DNA of 64,000 bases from assembly GCA_905160935.1 (NCBI GenBank), contig CAJHZI010000885.1:307501-371500 (forward strand), read 5' to 3'. This DNA comes from Enchytraeus crypticus (taxonomy: Eukaryota; Annelida; Clitellata; Enchytraeida; Enchytraeidae). Position numbers and translations under genes: made by a program. Numbering within the stretch: the first letter of the stretch is position 1; every line of letters begins with the position of its first letter. The notes beneath the pieces are model-generated. The model made no database searches. It saw nothing but the letters and a program-made list of their open reading frames with translations, and was not told where the DNA came from. Below, piece by piece: positions 35,136-45,956 of this stretch.

Positions 35136-35807
35136 ATGTAAGAATAATACTTAGTTGGTTTTGGCTAACATGCGGGACGTAGTGGTATGGTAACAGGAGT
35201 TGTTTAGGTGTTTGTTTACATTCAGTGGACAGGTTAAAAAGTCCTGACTTGTATTGCCTAATTCGCATCTTTACGTGTTTGTACATATTGACCTACAGAT
35301 TGCGTGATAATATCTAGCTGTAAAAAAGAGTGTTGCTTAATGTACTTTAACATATTTTGATCATTGTCTAAAGTTTATGAAACAAAATCAAACTTTTTAC
35401 CAAATGCAACTTCTTACCTTGAGTTTTTTCATATTCTAAGATAAGTTGAAATACAATCGTGACAATCGTTTAGTGATTGAATTATTGTAAAAATCACTGC
35501 TGTTGAAATAGGTTTAATTAAATATTACTTTTGTATTGTAGTTTCTAATTCACTTCTACTTTAAACTATTATTAGCTAAGACATATTTTCTGTTTTTCTC
35601 ACATTTAACTTGAATCGGCCGAGAAATATAAATCAGCGTTTAATGTCAAATTTCTAGATATAAACTATAAAGATAATTAAACACTACTATATGTATCGTC
35701 TTGCATTAAACTAATTGTATATAATTTCGCAGATTTTCACAAGATATATATAGCACACACAGTCGATATCTGATATTAGGACAGTCGATATCTGATGCTT
35801 GACAACT
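35136..35807. promoter_or_regulatory. DIPK2 upstream region
   Basis: About 670 bases of unique AT-rich DNA before the DIPK2 start. It must hold the DIPK2 5' UTR or promoter unless a non-coding exon lies further upstream. No TATA or other box can be called with confidence. Confidence 0.35.
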
Positions 35808-36987
35808 ATGCCAGCCCAACGTCGAGACAGTAGAATTGATCGACTTGTAACTATCTTCATGGCCATCACACAGAATCCTCGCGATATGATCAATCAGCTG
35901 CGACTGACGACAAAGCTCATTGGTCGCCGCTTTGACCGTCTTCCATTTGTCGCTCGTTTTGCTCTTATTTCATCGTTTATCTCAGCCGTTCTGTTCTACG
36001 GGTCTATTTTCTATCTGATATTCGGGAACCCGTTGAATAACGAGTCATTTCTTGAGACGGGTAAATGCCCTGCTTGTTACGGATTTAGAGCCTGTGATTT
36101 GATTAATCAAGGGGATGCTCATCTTACTGGATTCTCTAAAATAAGATTCTTTGACTACGTCAACATTCCGAACATTCATCATGGCATTGCTAAAGGTAAT
36201 AGTACTTTAATAGTCTTGACTCTATTACCTATAATTATAACTATATAATTAATTAATTAATTAAAGTTGCAGGCTTATGATTTGTAATAGAGTAGCGTTA
36301 AAGTGAAAATCTCAAATAAAATGACAAGTACGATGGAAAGAAAACTCTGTGATTGTCAGTGCAACAACAACAACAGTTAGAGTAATACTGTTATCCTTGG
36401 GCAGCAATTAGCAAACAATAATAAATCCGATTAAGTGACAAAGCTGCAATATTTTAAGGATCAACTGGCGAAAGATTGTCACAATATATGGCTTCATCAA
36501 TTCGTGCTTAGTGGCCTCGTTTTACATGCAGAGCTAACGGTTGGTCTGTTCTTCTGTGCCCTGGACAAAACACTTGTGTAACATTTTTAAATATTAGTTC
36601 GGAAAATTGTGTAGGCCTAGATCTGTTGTAAAATATGTTACAACAGAATAATGTTCAATCGTATATGTTATAAGATTGAAATATGTTAGTACTTGTTATG
36701 TTGTAAATGTTAATTAAGTTATGCTATGCTAGTTGTGTAAGTAAGTTTTGAAACTTTTATTTCGTGTGGGTCTCAAACAAGCAGTTGTGCCTTCTGACTC
36801 AGTGTTTGTTATGTTAAATCATGTTATTTTCAGTTATTGGGGTGCAACAGTTTGGTATTGTGATATTGATAATGCCAGTACTTCTAAAATATATCATTCA
36901 ACATGAATATTAATTGACTATGCAGTTTAAAATTTGACGCAATATCAAACCAGGATTAATATTTATTCTGTCAGTCGTAATGAGAGT

Positions 36988-37018
<31 letters not shown>

Positions 37019-39827
37019 TTAACGTCAGTTTCCTCATACAAGGATGATGTCAGGAATGCCAAAGAGGAATAACTACAGCTCTTTGAGAGCCATGGTCTAA
37101 CTGCAGATTGATGATTTCCAGGTAAATCTGTAATCTTGAAGAAGTTGGGTAACAACAAAGAGCTTGAGGCGCTGGATGCAAGCATATGTGCCTTGGCTAG
37201 AGAGACGGCTGGCTGTGAGGTGGGAGCCGCGGCGGCTAAAGCCTTACCGGCTTCCGGCTCAAAATGGATGATATCACACCTTGCCGGGAAATCCCCGCTG
37301 ACGGGCTGTCCCACTGAGAGACTGATTGAGCGCATCATGGACAGGTATTAAATTTAACGAAATTTAAATCAACTAAAATAAATTAAATAAAAGATATTTA
37401 AGTAAATTCTTCCACTCTGACTGCCAATGATTCTAGGCTGAATCAAACCTTGCAAAAAAAAATTAATAGATGTGAAAAAAATAAAAGGTAACTATTATAT
37501 ATATTTATTAATCTTTTAGTAATTAAATATAGATATGCTTAAATAATATGATCTCAATCATTTGTGTTCAATCAATAGATTCATTTATCATCTTGTAAAT
37601 AGTAATTACTAATTAATTATCTGCTGAACTTTCAAAGTTAATTTCTGGTTGATTTTTTAACTCTATATTTAACTCTATATTTTAAATATAGAGTTTTAAA
37701 TCTATATTTGAACTTTAGTACAGCTTTTGACTACCGGATCATTAATGGTAGCTTAATATTTAGATATCAAGATATAGATATTGATATAGAGCATGGCTGT
37801 GGTATTCACTGTTTAATTTACCACCAGTTTATATATCTCATGATGGTATAAATAATGTATGTATTTATTTAGTGTATTGTATTAGATATGTAGAGAGGTT
37901 AGACGCTATTGTATTCTATTTAGATTGTATTGTATTTAGATACATAGAGAAGTTAGATGCTATTGTATTGTATTTAGATAGGTAGAGAAGTTGGATGCTA
38001 TTGTATTGTATTTAGATACATATACGTTAGATGTTATTGTATTGTATTTCTACTAAAGATATGTGGAGAAGTTGGATGCTATTTCTCTCTCCGCTAGAGA
38101 GCGCTCTCAGCTCGTCACCACACTTATGATCAGCTCTGAGCCGGTTCTCTTTCAAACATTCCCCGCCCACGAGGGCTGGCCCTTCCCCTCGTATGTGGGG
38201 GCGTGTGGGCGACACATTCTCATAGAGTCAGGGAACGCCCGACCCCTCAGGGAGTTCTTGACCGCCCCCTGGAAGGTTTCATATCTACTCTAAATATTAT
38301 CATAAATAATTTTTAAAAAATAAATTATTAATAAATTTAGAATAAATAATAATGTATTTAAAATAAATTATTATATTATTATATAATATACAGCAGCCAA
38401 CGTCAGAAAGGCATTAGGTTCGTGAGCGCGTAGGCTCCTGAACTTGCTACAAAAATGTAAACGAATGGGAAAGTGTCAAATAGTGGATTGGCTGGTGGTG
38501 TGGTGTAGGACAGAGAGGATTTGAGACAGTCTTTTTGTATCCCGACCCTGGTTAAACTGGGATTCAAGGGAAGATGATGATGATGATGATTTATAATACA
38601 CAGCAGACCATAGTCTATTAATTTAGTAATATTTTAATAATTAAGTTTTGTAATATTTAAAACCCTGGTAAAACTAACGTTAATGTCAGTTTCCTCACTC
38701 AAAAGCGATGTCAGTGACGGGCGAGCCCAGGATTTGAACCCCGCACATACTGATCGGCAGTCGAGTATCTTGCCGACATCGCTACAGGCTCCAGCCAGTT
38801 TAGTATTGGAAGTGTTGTTCGTATACTAAACATTTGAATGAATGATTCATATTGTCTCCTTAGAGCGTAGTTTATATCCACTTAAAGCAGTAAAGACTAA
38901 TATTTTAAAATGTGTGTATCTACTTACTATTAAATAATTTCTCTTTCCATTCAATTATTCACAAATTCTTTATTTTATTTAAAATTTCTTTAATTATTTA
39001 CTATTTCTTTATTTATTTATTTACTATCTTTAATTATTTGCTATTTCTATAGTTAATTATATACTATTTATTCATTTTAATTATACACTTTTTATTTATT
39101 TATTTATTTACTATTTCTTTAATTATTTGCTATTTCTTTATTTTATTTTATTATGTACTATTTATTTATTTAATTATTTACTATTTCTTTAATTATTTGC
39201 TATTTCTTTATTTAATTATATATTATTTCTTAATAATTTACTATGTCATTATTTAATTATTCACTATTGGTGACACGTTCGCTCGCTGTTCTACCACAGA
39301 TGCGCGCAGAGCTTGCACTGCAGCTACTGCACATCGCTCAGCTCTTCACCGACAACCCGTCTAAGTTCTCTCTCTACTGGACTGCTCTGGATGATCTCGG
39401 CACGGCCGTTAACTCCACCGGTCACGTTGTGCTCGTGGACGGGCGAGACATCGTCGTCGTGGATCAGTGGGAGCGGGCCAAGACGCACAAAGACGAAGAG
39501 GTAAAATACGCGGAGGTGCAGAACTGCGACGAACCGAAGAAGTTCTGTCCGCAGACGACGAAGGAAGACATCTGCGCAACACCGGCGCTCGATCACAACT
39601 ACTACATGCTGTGTCACAGCCTGCTGTCCCAGCATGCACTGCAGGCCTGGGGGCGGGATCAGCGGGGTCTGCTACACGGGGCTCCCAAGCAGACGGATGA
39701 CCTTTACGACCTCTCTGGGCTGCTGGATAGGTGTGTGAGACCGACGAAGCCTGGAGAGAGAGCGACTGTTGTGACGCAGCTGATTTCAGCTCTCAGTGAA
39801 ATAGTGGGTGACGTCAAAAAACAGTAG
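35808..39827 (+). CDS. DIPK2A: DIPK2-type divergent protein kinase domain protein (4 exons)
   Basis: Known family: DIPK2A (HASF, GoPro49, C3orf58) and DIPK2B, Golgi/secreted FAM69-related divergent kinases. Exons 35808-36195, 37122-37344, 38059-38275 and 39300-39827 join in frame (phases 1, 2, 0) to 451 residues; vertebrate DIPK2A is about 430. Support: a single signal-anchor helix at about residues 48-72 after a basic N-terminus, then KCPACYGFRAC (family Cys pattern), VILKKLGNNKELEALDASIC, ISSEPVLFQTFPAHEGWPFP with YVGACGRHIL, FSLYWTALDDLGTAVN, VVLVDGRDIVVVDQW, and DHNYYMLCHSLLSQH near the end. The first 47 residues, before the anchor, look longer than in vertebrates, and Met codons downstream could also serve as starts. 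No upstream ATG in this frame was seen. The exon 3 acceptor is the last unit of a tandem array. Confidence 0.93.
36196..37121 (+). other. DIPK2 intron 1
   Basis: Bounded by GGTAATAG and TTTCCAG. It contains a minus-strand family-B SINE end at about 36985-37063 and one TAGGCCTA at about 36613. Confidence 0.75.
36985..37063 (-). mobile_element. SINE family B 3' end
   Basis: The reverse complement reads GACATCATCCTTGTATGAGG, then AAACTGACGTTAAACC and a TTATTATT tail. Confidence 0.75.
37870..38090 (+). repeat. exon-edge tandem array at DIPK2 exon 3 acceptor
   Basis: Exon 3 begins AAAG|ATATGTGGAGAAGTTGGATG. Upstream, four 40-45 bp units read TTAG|ATATGTAGAGAGGTTAGACG or close variants followed by CTATTGTATTGTATT. 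Each unit keeps an AG acceptor and about 25 exon-like bases. Confidence 0.93.
38392..38593 (+). mobile_element. family D, long copy
   Basis: 'AGAAAGGCATTAGGTTCG', 'TAGGCTCCTGAACTTGCTAC', 'GACCCTGGTTAAACTGGG' and a GATGATGATGATGAT tail, in DIPK2 intron 3. Confidence 0.85.
38664..38800 (-). mobile_element. SINE family A
   Basis: A reverse-complement full-length copy, from tail 'GGTAAAACTAACGTTAATG' to head 'GGCTCCAGCC'. Confidence 0.88.
38990..39235. repeat. TTATTTACTATTTCTTTAAT tandem repeat
   Basis: Imperfect ~40-bp units upstream of DIPK2 exon 4. They do not include exon sequence. Confidence 0.88.
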
Positions 39828-39997
39828 TCATTCAGTGCTTGCGTGGTTTCTCTAATTGCTGCCTTATTAGTTGTAAGATTAGTCTAAAAGTTTGATATTA
39901 TTAGATTTCTTGTCGAGTTTGGAACAGTTTGTAAATAGAGGCTTCGTTGTGCTCTTGTTTCTAAGATGTAACACTGTGGACAGAGAAGTGAGGAATC

Positions 39998-40292
39998 CCC
40001 CAGTGGTAAATCCTGCGGTGGGAAATCCTGCAGTGGAAAATTCCCCAGTGGGAAATCCTACAGTAGGAAATCTTGCAGTGGGAAATCCCCCAGTGGGAAA
40101 TCCTGCAGTTTGGAATCCCGCAGTAGGAAATCCTGCAGTGGGAAATCCTGCAGTAGGAAATCTTGCAGTGGGAAATCCTGCAGTTGAAAATCCTGCAGTA
40201 GGAAATCCTGCAGTAGGAAATCCTGCAGTAGGAAATCCTGTAGTAGGAAATTCTACAGTAGGAAATCCTGCAGTGGAAAATCCTGTTGTTTC
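39998..40292. repeat. 15-bp minisatellite (GGAAATCCTGCAGTA)
   Basis: About 19 units starting 170 bases after the DIPK2 stop. The 15-bp period gives an open 141-codon frame of GNPAV repeats, which I regard as an artefact. It may lie in the DIPK2 3' UTR. Confidence 0.95.
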
Positions 40293-41024
40293 TTCCCCAT
40301 TTGACTTGGTACTATGATTTGTAAAATTTGCATTCCTTCATTTCTATGTTTGTAATGAATGACATATAACAGCCTGAGATTTGTATTCATTGCTTCATAC
40401 TGTGATGATTAGCATTGTAGACCTCATCTTCTTACCTCTGCACAGAGAGTGTAACAAAAGGGTTGCGCTGTTGAACCCCGAGCCCTTGCTCTCTGTGGTA
40501 CTGTATATTGCATGATATTACACGCACCACATAAGCATTTTCTGTGGAGTATGGAAGCTGATGCCATGTCATAAATAACAATCCATAGTATTATATATTA
40601 AGATCGTTAGCTTAGCTCAAGCTGCACGTACAAACCTGACTTCTTCCTTGGTTGTGGATAAATACCTTGAATATATGTAAGGTATTTATTGTTCAATTTA
40701 ATATTAAACTCTTAGAGATTTTCACAGGATGATGGTTGCAGTTGTCTCTGTATTGCTCAATGCTTTGATTGAATGCTCGTTGTACGATTATTAGTTCTTG
40801 TTTCTATTCTTTGTCTTTGTTGATGTACTGTGCTGACATGGGTTTAAACTCAAAATTGTTCCTCATTTAAGTCCTTTCGCTTTGTCTTATCATTGTCGTT
40901 AATTCAAAATATACTTCTAGGTTTAATATGCATTAGACATTAGCTAGCTTAGATTTCTAGAGTAGACACATTTCCCTTCTTGTAGAATAATTAATCATTT
41001 TTATAATAATTAATGACTAAATGA
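40293..41024. other. intergenic DNA downstream of DIPK2
   Basis: No gene recognised. It may contain the DIPK2 3' UTR and polyadenylation site, but no signal is decisive. Confidence 0.45.
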
Positions 41025-41105
41025 TTGAAAGCAGAGGATTGTGGAAAGTCTATTCTGATCCCGATCCTACTAAGATTCAAAGGAAGATGATGATGATGAA
41101 TATAG
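41025..41105 (+). mobile_element. family D 3' end
   Basis: 'AAAGTCTATTCTGATCCCGA' and a GATGATGATG tail. Confidence 0.7.
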
Positions 41106-41115
41106 ATGATGATGT

Positions 41116-42185
41116 TTAAGTGAATTAGTCATTGACAAAGAAATAGTGTTAAAGAAACTTAGTGAAATTAACTGTAATAAAAGTCCAGGTTCAGATGATC
41201 TTCATTCCAAGTACTATTTGAGCTGAGACACCAATTAGTAGGTCCCCTTACTAAATTGTTCAATCTATCGCTCGAAACTGGGATTGTACCTCAAGACTGG
41301 AAAGAGGCCAGGGTGTCTCCCTTGTTCAAGAAAGGTAGAAGAAACAAACCTGAGAGCTATAGGCCTGTTAGTTTGACTAGTATCATAGGTAAGGTGTTTG
41401 AGAGTATTATTAAGGATAGTTTAGTTACACATTTCAATAGTTACGTATTAATTAGGAATAGTCAGCATGGATTTACCAGAAATAGATCTTGTCTAACAAA
41501 CATCTTGAGCTTTATGGAATCCGTCACAATGCATGTTGATAACGGTAATCCAGTGGACATTGTCTATTGGGATTTTGGAAAGGCGTTTGATAAAGTCCCA
41601 TACGAGAGATTGTTTTGTAAACTTGAAGCTCATGGAGTTACTGGCTCTGTCCTGAATTGGATTAGAAGTTGGTTAACCTCCAGGAGACAAAAAGTTTGCA
41701 TTTCAAATCACGATTCGGCTTGGCGCCGTGTCACTAGTGGGGTTCCACAAGGTTCAGTGTTGGGTCCAATTTTATTTTTGGTATACATTAATGACTTAGA
41801 CAACAGCATAATATCCAAAATGAGTAAGTTTGCTGATGATACTAAATTATGTAAAAGTATCGGTAATCTATACTTTTACTTGTAATGTCTAGAGGATATG
41901 TTATCACTTCAGAGAGATTTAGACAGTTTGCATAATTGGGCAACTACTTGGCAGATGAGCTTCAATGTTGATAAATGTACAGTTATGCATGTAGGTCACA
42001 AAAACAGTTGTAATCAATATAAGCTAGGCAATGAAGAACTAAAATCATCTATTAAAGAAAAAGATCTAGGTGTCATTATTGATAATACCCTAAAATTTTC
42101 AGAGCAGTGTAAATCAGCAGTAAATTGTGCTAATCGCACTTTAGGTTTCAACGTCATGCACTACGAGTCTAAATCAAGCCTTTGA
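41116..42185 (+). mobile_element. truncated LINE reverse transcriptase (CR1/L2/Jockey-like)
   Basis: Encodes the core of a non-LTR reverse transcriptase: [16 protein letters not shown] (near 41180-41215), [45 protein letters not shown], a [16 protein letters not shown] palm motif, [20 protein letters not shown] and the catalytic FADDTKL. A stop (TAA) after YFYL near 41884 separates it from a second frame (SLQRDLDSLHNWATTWQMSF, VDKCTVMHVG). Stops also break the first 150 bases. The endonuclease domain is missing 5', and the 3' end stops abruptly after ANRTLGF. Intact catalytic residues suggest fairly recent insertion, but the copy is dead. Confidence 0.94.
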
Positions 42186-42636
42186 ACTAAAACAATAAAT
42201 ATTCCATTAAATGTTGCAGCACCATATACCGTCGGTGTAATCCTTAAAGGATGGTTGTATGTCTAAATACCGGCGCTCTTTAATACTTAGATTGGAAGCG
42301 ATATGATATACACGTACTGATCTGATTATAATATGCTATTAGGCTACATGTAGATAGCTAGTTAAATTAATTATTTTCATATCAATTTAATAATTGATTG
42401 TTTGAAGAAATACACATTTAATTGAGATTTAGATGAAAATTGTGTCTCTCATTTTACAGTTTCACTATTCTAAAAATCACCAAGCAATGATTTCACACAA
42501 TTGTGATGATAATTTTAAACCCCTAAAATGAAAATAATTGCATTATCACTCATCAAAATTCTGTAGGTCTACTACTGAAAGTGTCTGTTTATTTTTATGT
42601 GTGCTTACTACAACAGTTTAAATTATTACCTGTACC

Positions 42637-42639
<3 letters not shown>

Positions 42640-42688
<49 letters not shown>

Positions 42689-42745
42689 TATAACAACAAT
42701 TAATGTGCTACAGTGATCAATGACAACATCGAGCACTATTATTAC
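42640..42745 (-). mobile_element. family C 3' fragment with (AAT)n
   Basis: A pure AAT run of about 45 bases followed by 'ATGTGCTACAGTGATCAATG' and 'ACAACATCGAGCACTATT', i.e. the tail end of family C. Confidence 0.8.
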
Positions 42746-42984
42746 CTATATTACAATAAAATGAAGATTTAGCGTCAGGGTCATCACTCGAAGTGCGCCA
42801 AGGATATATGCATGCATTATGGAATTTATTGCTGCCTTATTTAGTCTCTCAATCTGATTGACCCTTGTTAGCATTAAATGGCTGTTAGAAGAGGGGCATA
42901 ACATTAATTTTTAAGGTGATCAAACACATTTTAACCTTCTGCTGATAATTATATAGTAAATTTTTGTCAATCTGAACCTTCATG
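42746..42984. other. unassigned intergenic DNA
   Basis: No feature recognised. Confidence 0.45.
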
Positions 42985-43095
42985 AATGTCTCAGTAGTCC
43001 AGTGGTTAGAGGCGTCAAATAAAGTCACGAGTTTTAAATGAGAGATCCTGAAGTGAATTTAACGCTCTTGCGGCCGCGCTGATTTTTACAAGTGA
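42985..43095 (+). mobile_element. SINE family E head (tRNA-like)
   Basis: 'CAGTAGTCCAGTGGTTAGAG' resembles a Pol III box A; the downstream part 'GAGTTTTAAATGAGAGATCC ... CGCGCTGAT' resembles the element at 19.45 kb. Confidence 0.55.
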
Positions 43096-43961
43096 TGTTT
43101 TGAGATCTGCTGCTGCTGTTAAGTTAATTGCCTGGGAGAAAGAGTAAAAAGCTTTTGTTTGTGTTTTCGGATTATATTAATTTAAAGTAAATATTTCAAA
43201 AATATATTCAATATATTAGACCTATTGGATCAGATTATATCATAGTAAAACTATTAAATGCTACTTATTCTAACTTATCATGAAATTAGATATGCGACTT
43301 TTCTTGCATGTGATATTTGGCTTTTCAAGGAAATTGTAATGTTATACGAACTATCCTAGAACGGTTGGGTAAAAGTTTACGTTTGCAAAATTATCATCCA
43401 AGATTAAATCTATTGCTTTTATTGCATTTTATATTTGAAACGTTAGGCTATTTCTTGTATAAAATCTATTTACCGGTTCTTTTATTGTCCGAGATTTACC
43501 CTTGTTAAGCTCGCCCGTCAATGGAACCCTCAGTCATTTAAGATATGACGTTTTACTTGATTCTTTACACACTGAGCTATTTGCGTTAGTAAATGTTCTT
43601 CCCAAGTGTGAATATGGAAATCCTTATTATAGATAAATGTAAGGGTATTTACTTTTAAAGGGAATCTGATGTCTTTTTAAATTAATGAAAATTAACATTT
43701 AATTTGGTGCTACTGAGGGTGATAGATTAGAATTTCATAATGAATTTTTTCTTTAGGCAAGATAATTCCCTAACGGAAGTCAGTATAACTATTTTCTGAC
43801 GTTATGGGTTAGATCTTCTTGAAATATGTATACGATGAATATTAAAAAAGGTTTGTATTTAACTGTATATTTATTGTTTTAGATAAATCATCTGAGATTA
43901 AATTAATACATTTATAATAGAATATCTGTATTTAAGTTGAATCTTAGCGAGAAATCGAACG
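43096..43961. promoter_or_regulatory. RNF2 upstream region
   Basis: AT-rich sequence before the RNF2 start codon; the immediate 5' UTR includes TCTTAGCGAGAAATCGAACG. No core promoter element is recognisable. Confidence 0.35.
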
Positions 43962-45894
43962 ATGGAGCAGCCACCCGTTGCAACTAAGACGTGGGAGCTG
44001 AGTTTATACGAGATGCACAGGACACCGCAGGAAGCCATTACTGACAACACGGAGATAGCCGTATCTCCTCGCAGTCTACACAGCGAACTGATGTGCCCCA
44101 TATGTCTAGACATGCTTAAAAACACGATGACCACCAAAGAGTGTCTGCACAGGTTTGATTGGATTATGAGATCATAATAATCATGAGATAATATGACATC
44201 ATCCTTGGAAATGGACGTTAAACCTTTCTTATTATGATTATTGTTATAATTAATGAGATACGTAATGAGATAATTAATGAGATAATTAGTAAGATATTAA
44301 TAAGATATTAATCAGATAATTAATCAGATAATTAATCAGATAATTAATCAGATAATTAATCAGATAATTAATCAGATAATTAATCAGATAATTAATGATA
44401 TAATGAGATAATTAATCAGATAATTAATCATAGTTTGATTGGAATCAGAGTCAGAGTGTAGTGCAGCTGATCAGTCGATTGTTATCTCATAACGACAGAA
44501 GTAAACCACGAGGCTGCATGTTGCCATGAACTCTACATTTGTCGTGCAGGTTTTGTCAGGAGTGCATCATTACGGCACTGCGCAGTGGTAACAAGGAGTG
44601 CCCGACGTGTCGTAAGAAACTTGTGTCTAAACGCTCTCTACGCTCCGACCCGAACTTTGACGCGCTCATCTCCAAGATCTACCCGAGCCGAGACGAGTAC
44701 GAGGCCCATCAGGAGCGGGTGCTCGCTAAGATGAAGGTTAGATCTAATATATAATAATAATTAAAAATAAATTAATAATATATAATAATAATTAAAAATA
44801 AATTAATAATATATAATAATAATTAAAAATAAATTAATAATATATAATAATAATTAAAAATAAATTAATAATATATAATAATAATTAATAATAAATTAAT
44901 AATATATAATAATAATTAATAATAAATTAATAATATATAATAATAATTAATAATAAATTAATAATATATAATAATAATTAATAATAAATTGATTAAATAA
45001 TTAATTGCTTGGTTCTGCCCCCATAAACAAACTCAAGCCGAATGTTTGACCCGAAGAAACCGCCAATCAGCGTTGCCATAAGTTTTCACAGGAGCATATG
45101 TCCCTTATGTACATGTGTAGATGTTTAGTCGTGCATGCATAAAAATATTCAATGTACATGTATATAAACGCTACAATAACATTACAGGAACAGAAGCACC
45201 TTCCAACCCATCATCTTATTCTTATTATTTCAGTTCCATGGCAGTTTTTCAGCAAATTATGGAAAGGGCCACTTGAGAAGTGATGGCGGGTCACTGACGG
45301 CCCGTGGCCCGCGTGTTGAGAAACACTGTCGTAGAACTGTAGTGAAGCAAACTGTTAAACTTTAACAGTATTTACACAAATATAATGGTAATATAATATA
45401 ATAATAGTAATATAATTATAGTATTTAATTGCAATTATAGTCCGAATTAAATTATGTGTACAGTTACGTATCTTGCATACAACTACGTAATTCTGTAATA
45501 TAATATAAAGATATAATAATGTAATATAATATAAATATCATGCAATAACTATTTAATATAGTTATTTTTCATTAATATAATATCAAAAATATCATCTTTA
45601 ATTCTGTAATATAAGATAAATATATCGTGAAGTAACTTACCGACTTCGCCTCTGGCTGGAGCCAGTGGCGAAGTCGGTAAGACACTCGTCCGCGGATCAG
45701 TTGATGCGGGTTCAAATCCTGGGCTCACCCGTAACTGAGATCGCTTTCGAGTGAGGAAACTGACGTTAACCTTAGCTTTACCAACTTTAGTAATGTTATA
45801 TAATTACTAAATGCATAAACTCAATATTTAATTAAAATTTCATATGTACAATAACTCCTCTCATCGCACGAGAAACTTTCAGTACATATTTTCG

Positions 45895-45956
<62 letters not shown>

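Noticed and set aside
39892-40317. 141-codon GNPAV-repeat protein
   Set aside because: 15-bp minisatellite; frame kept open by the period, no start or splice context.
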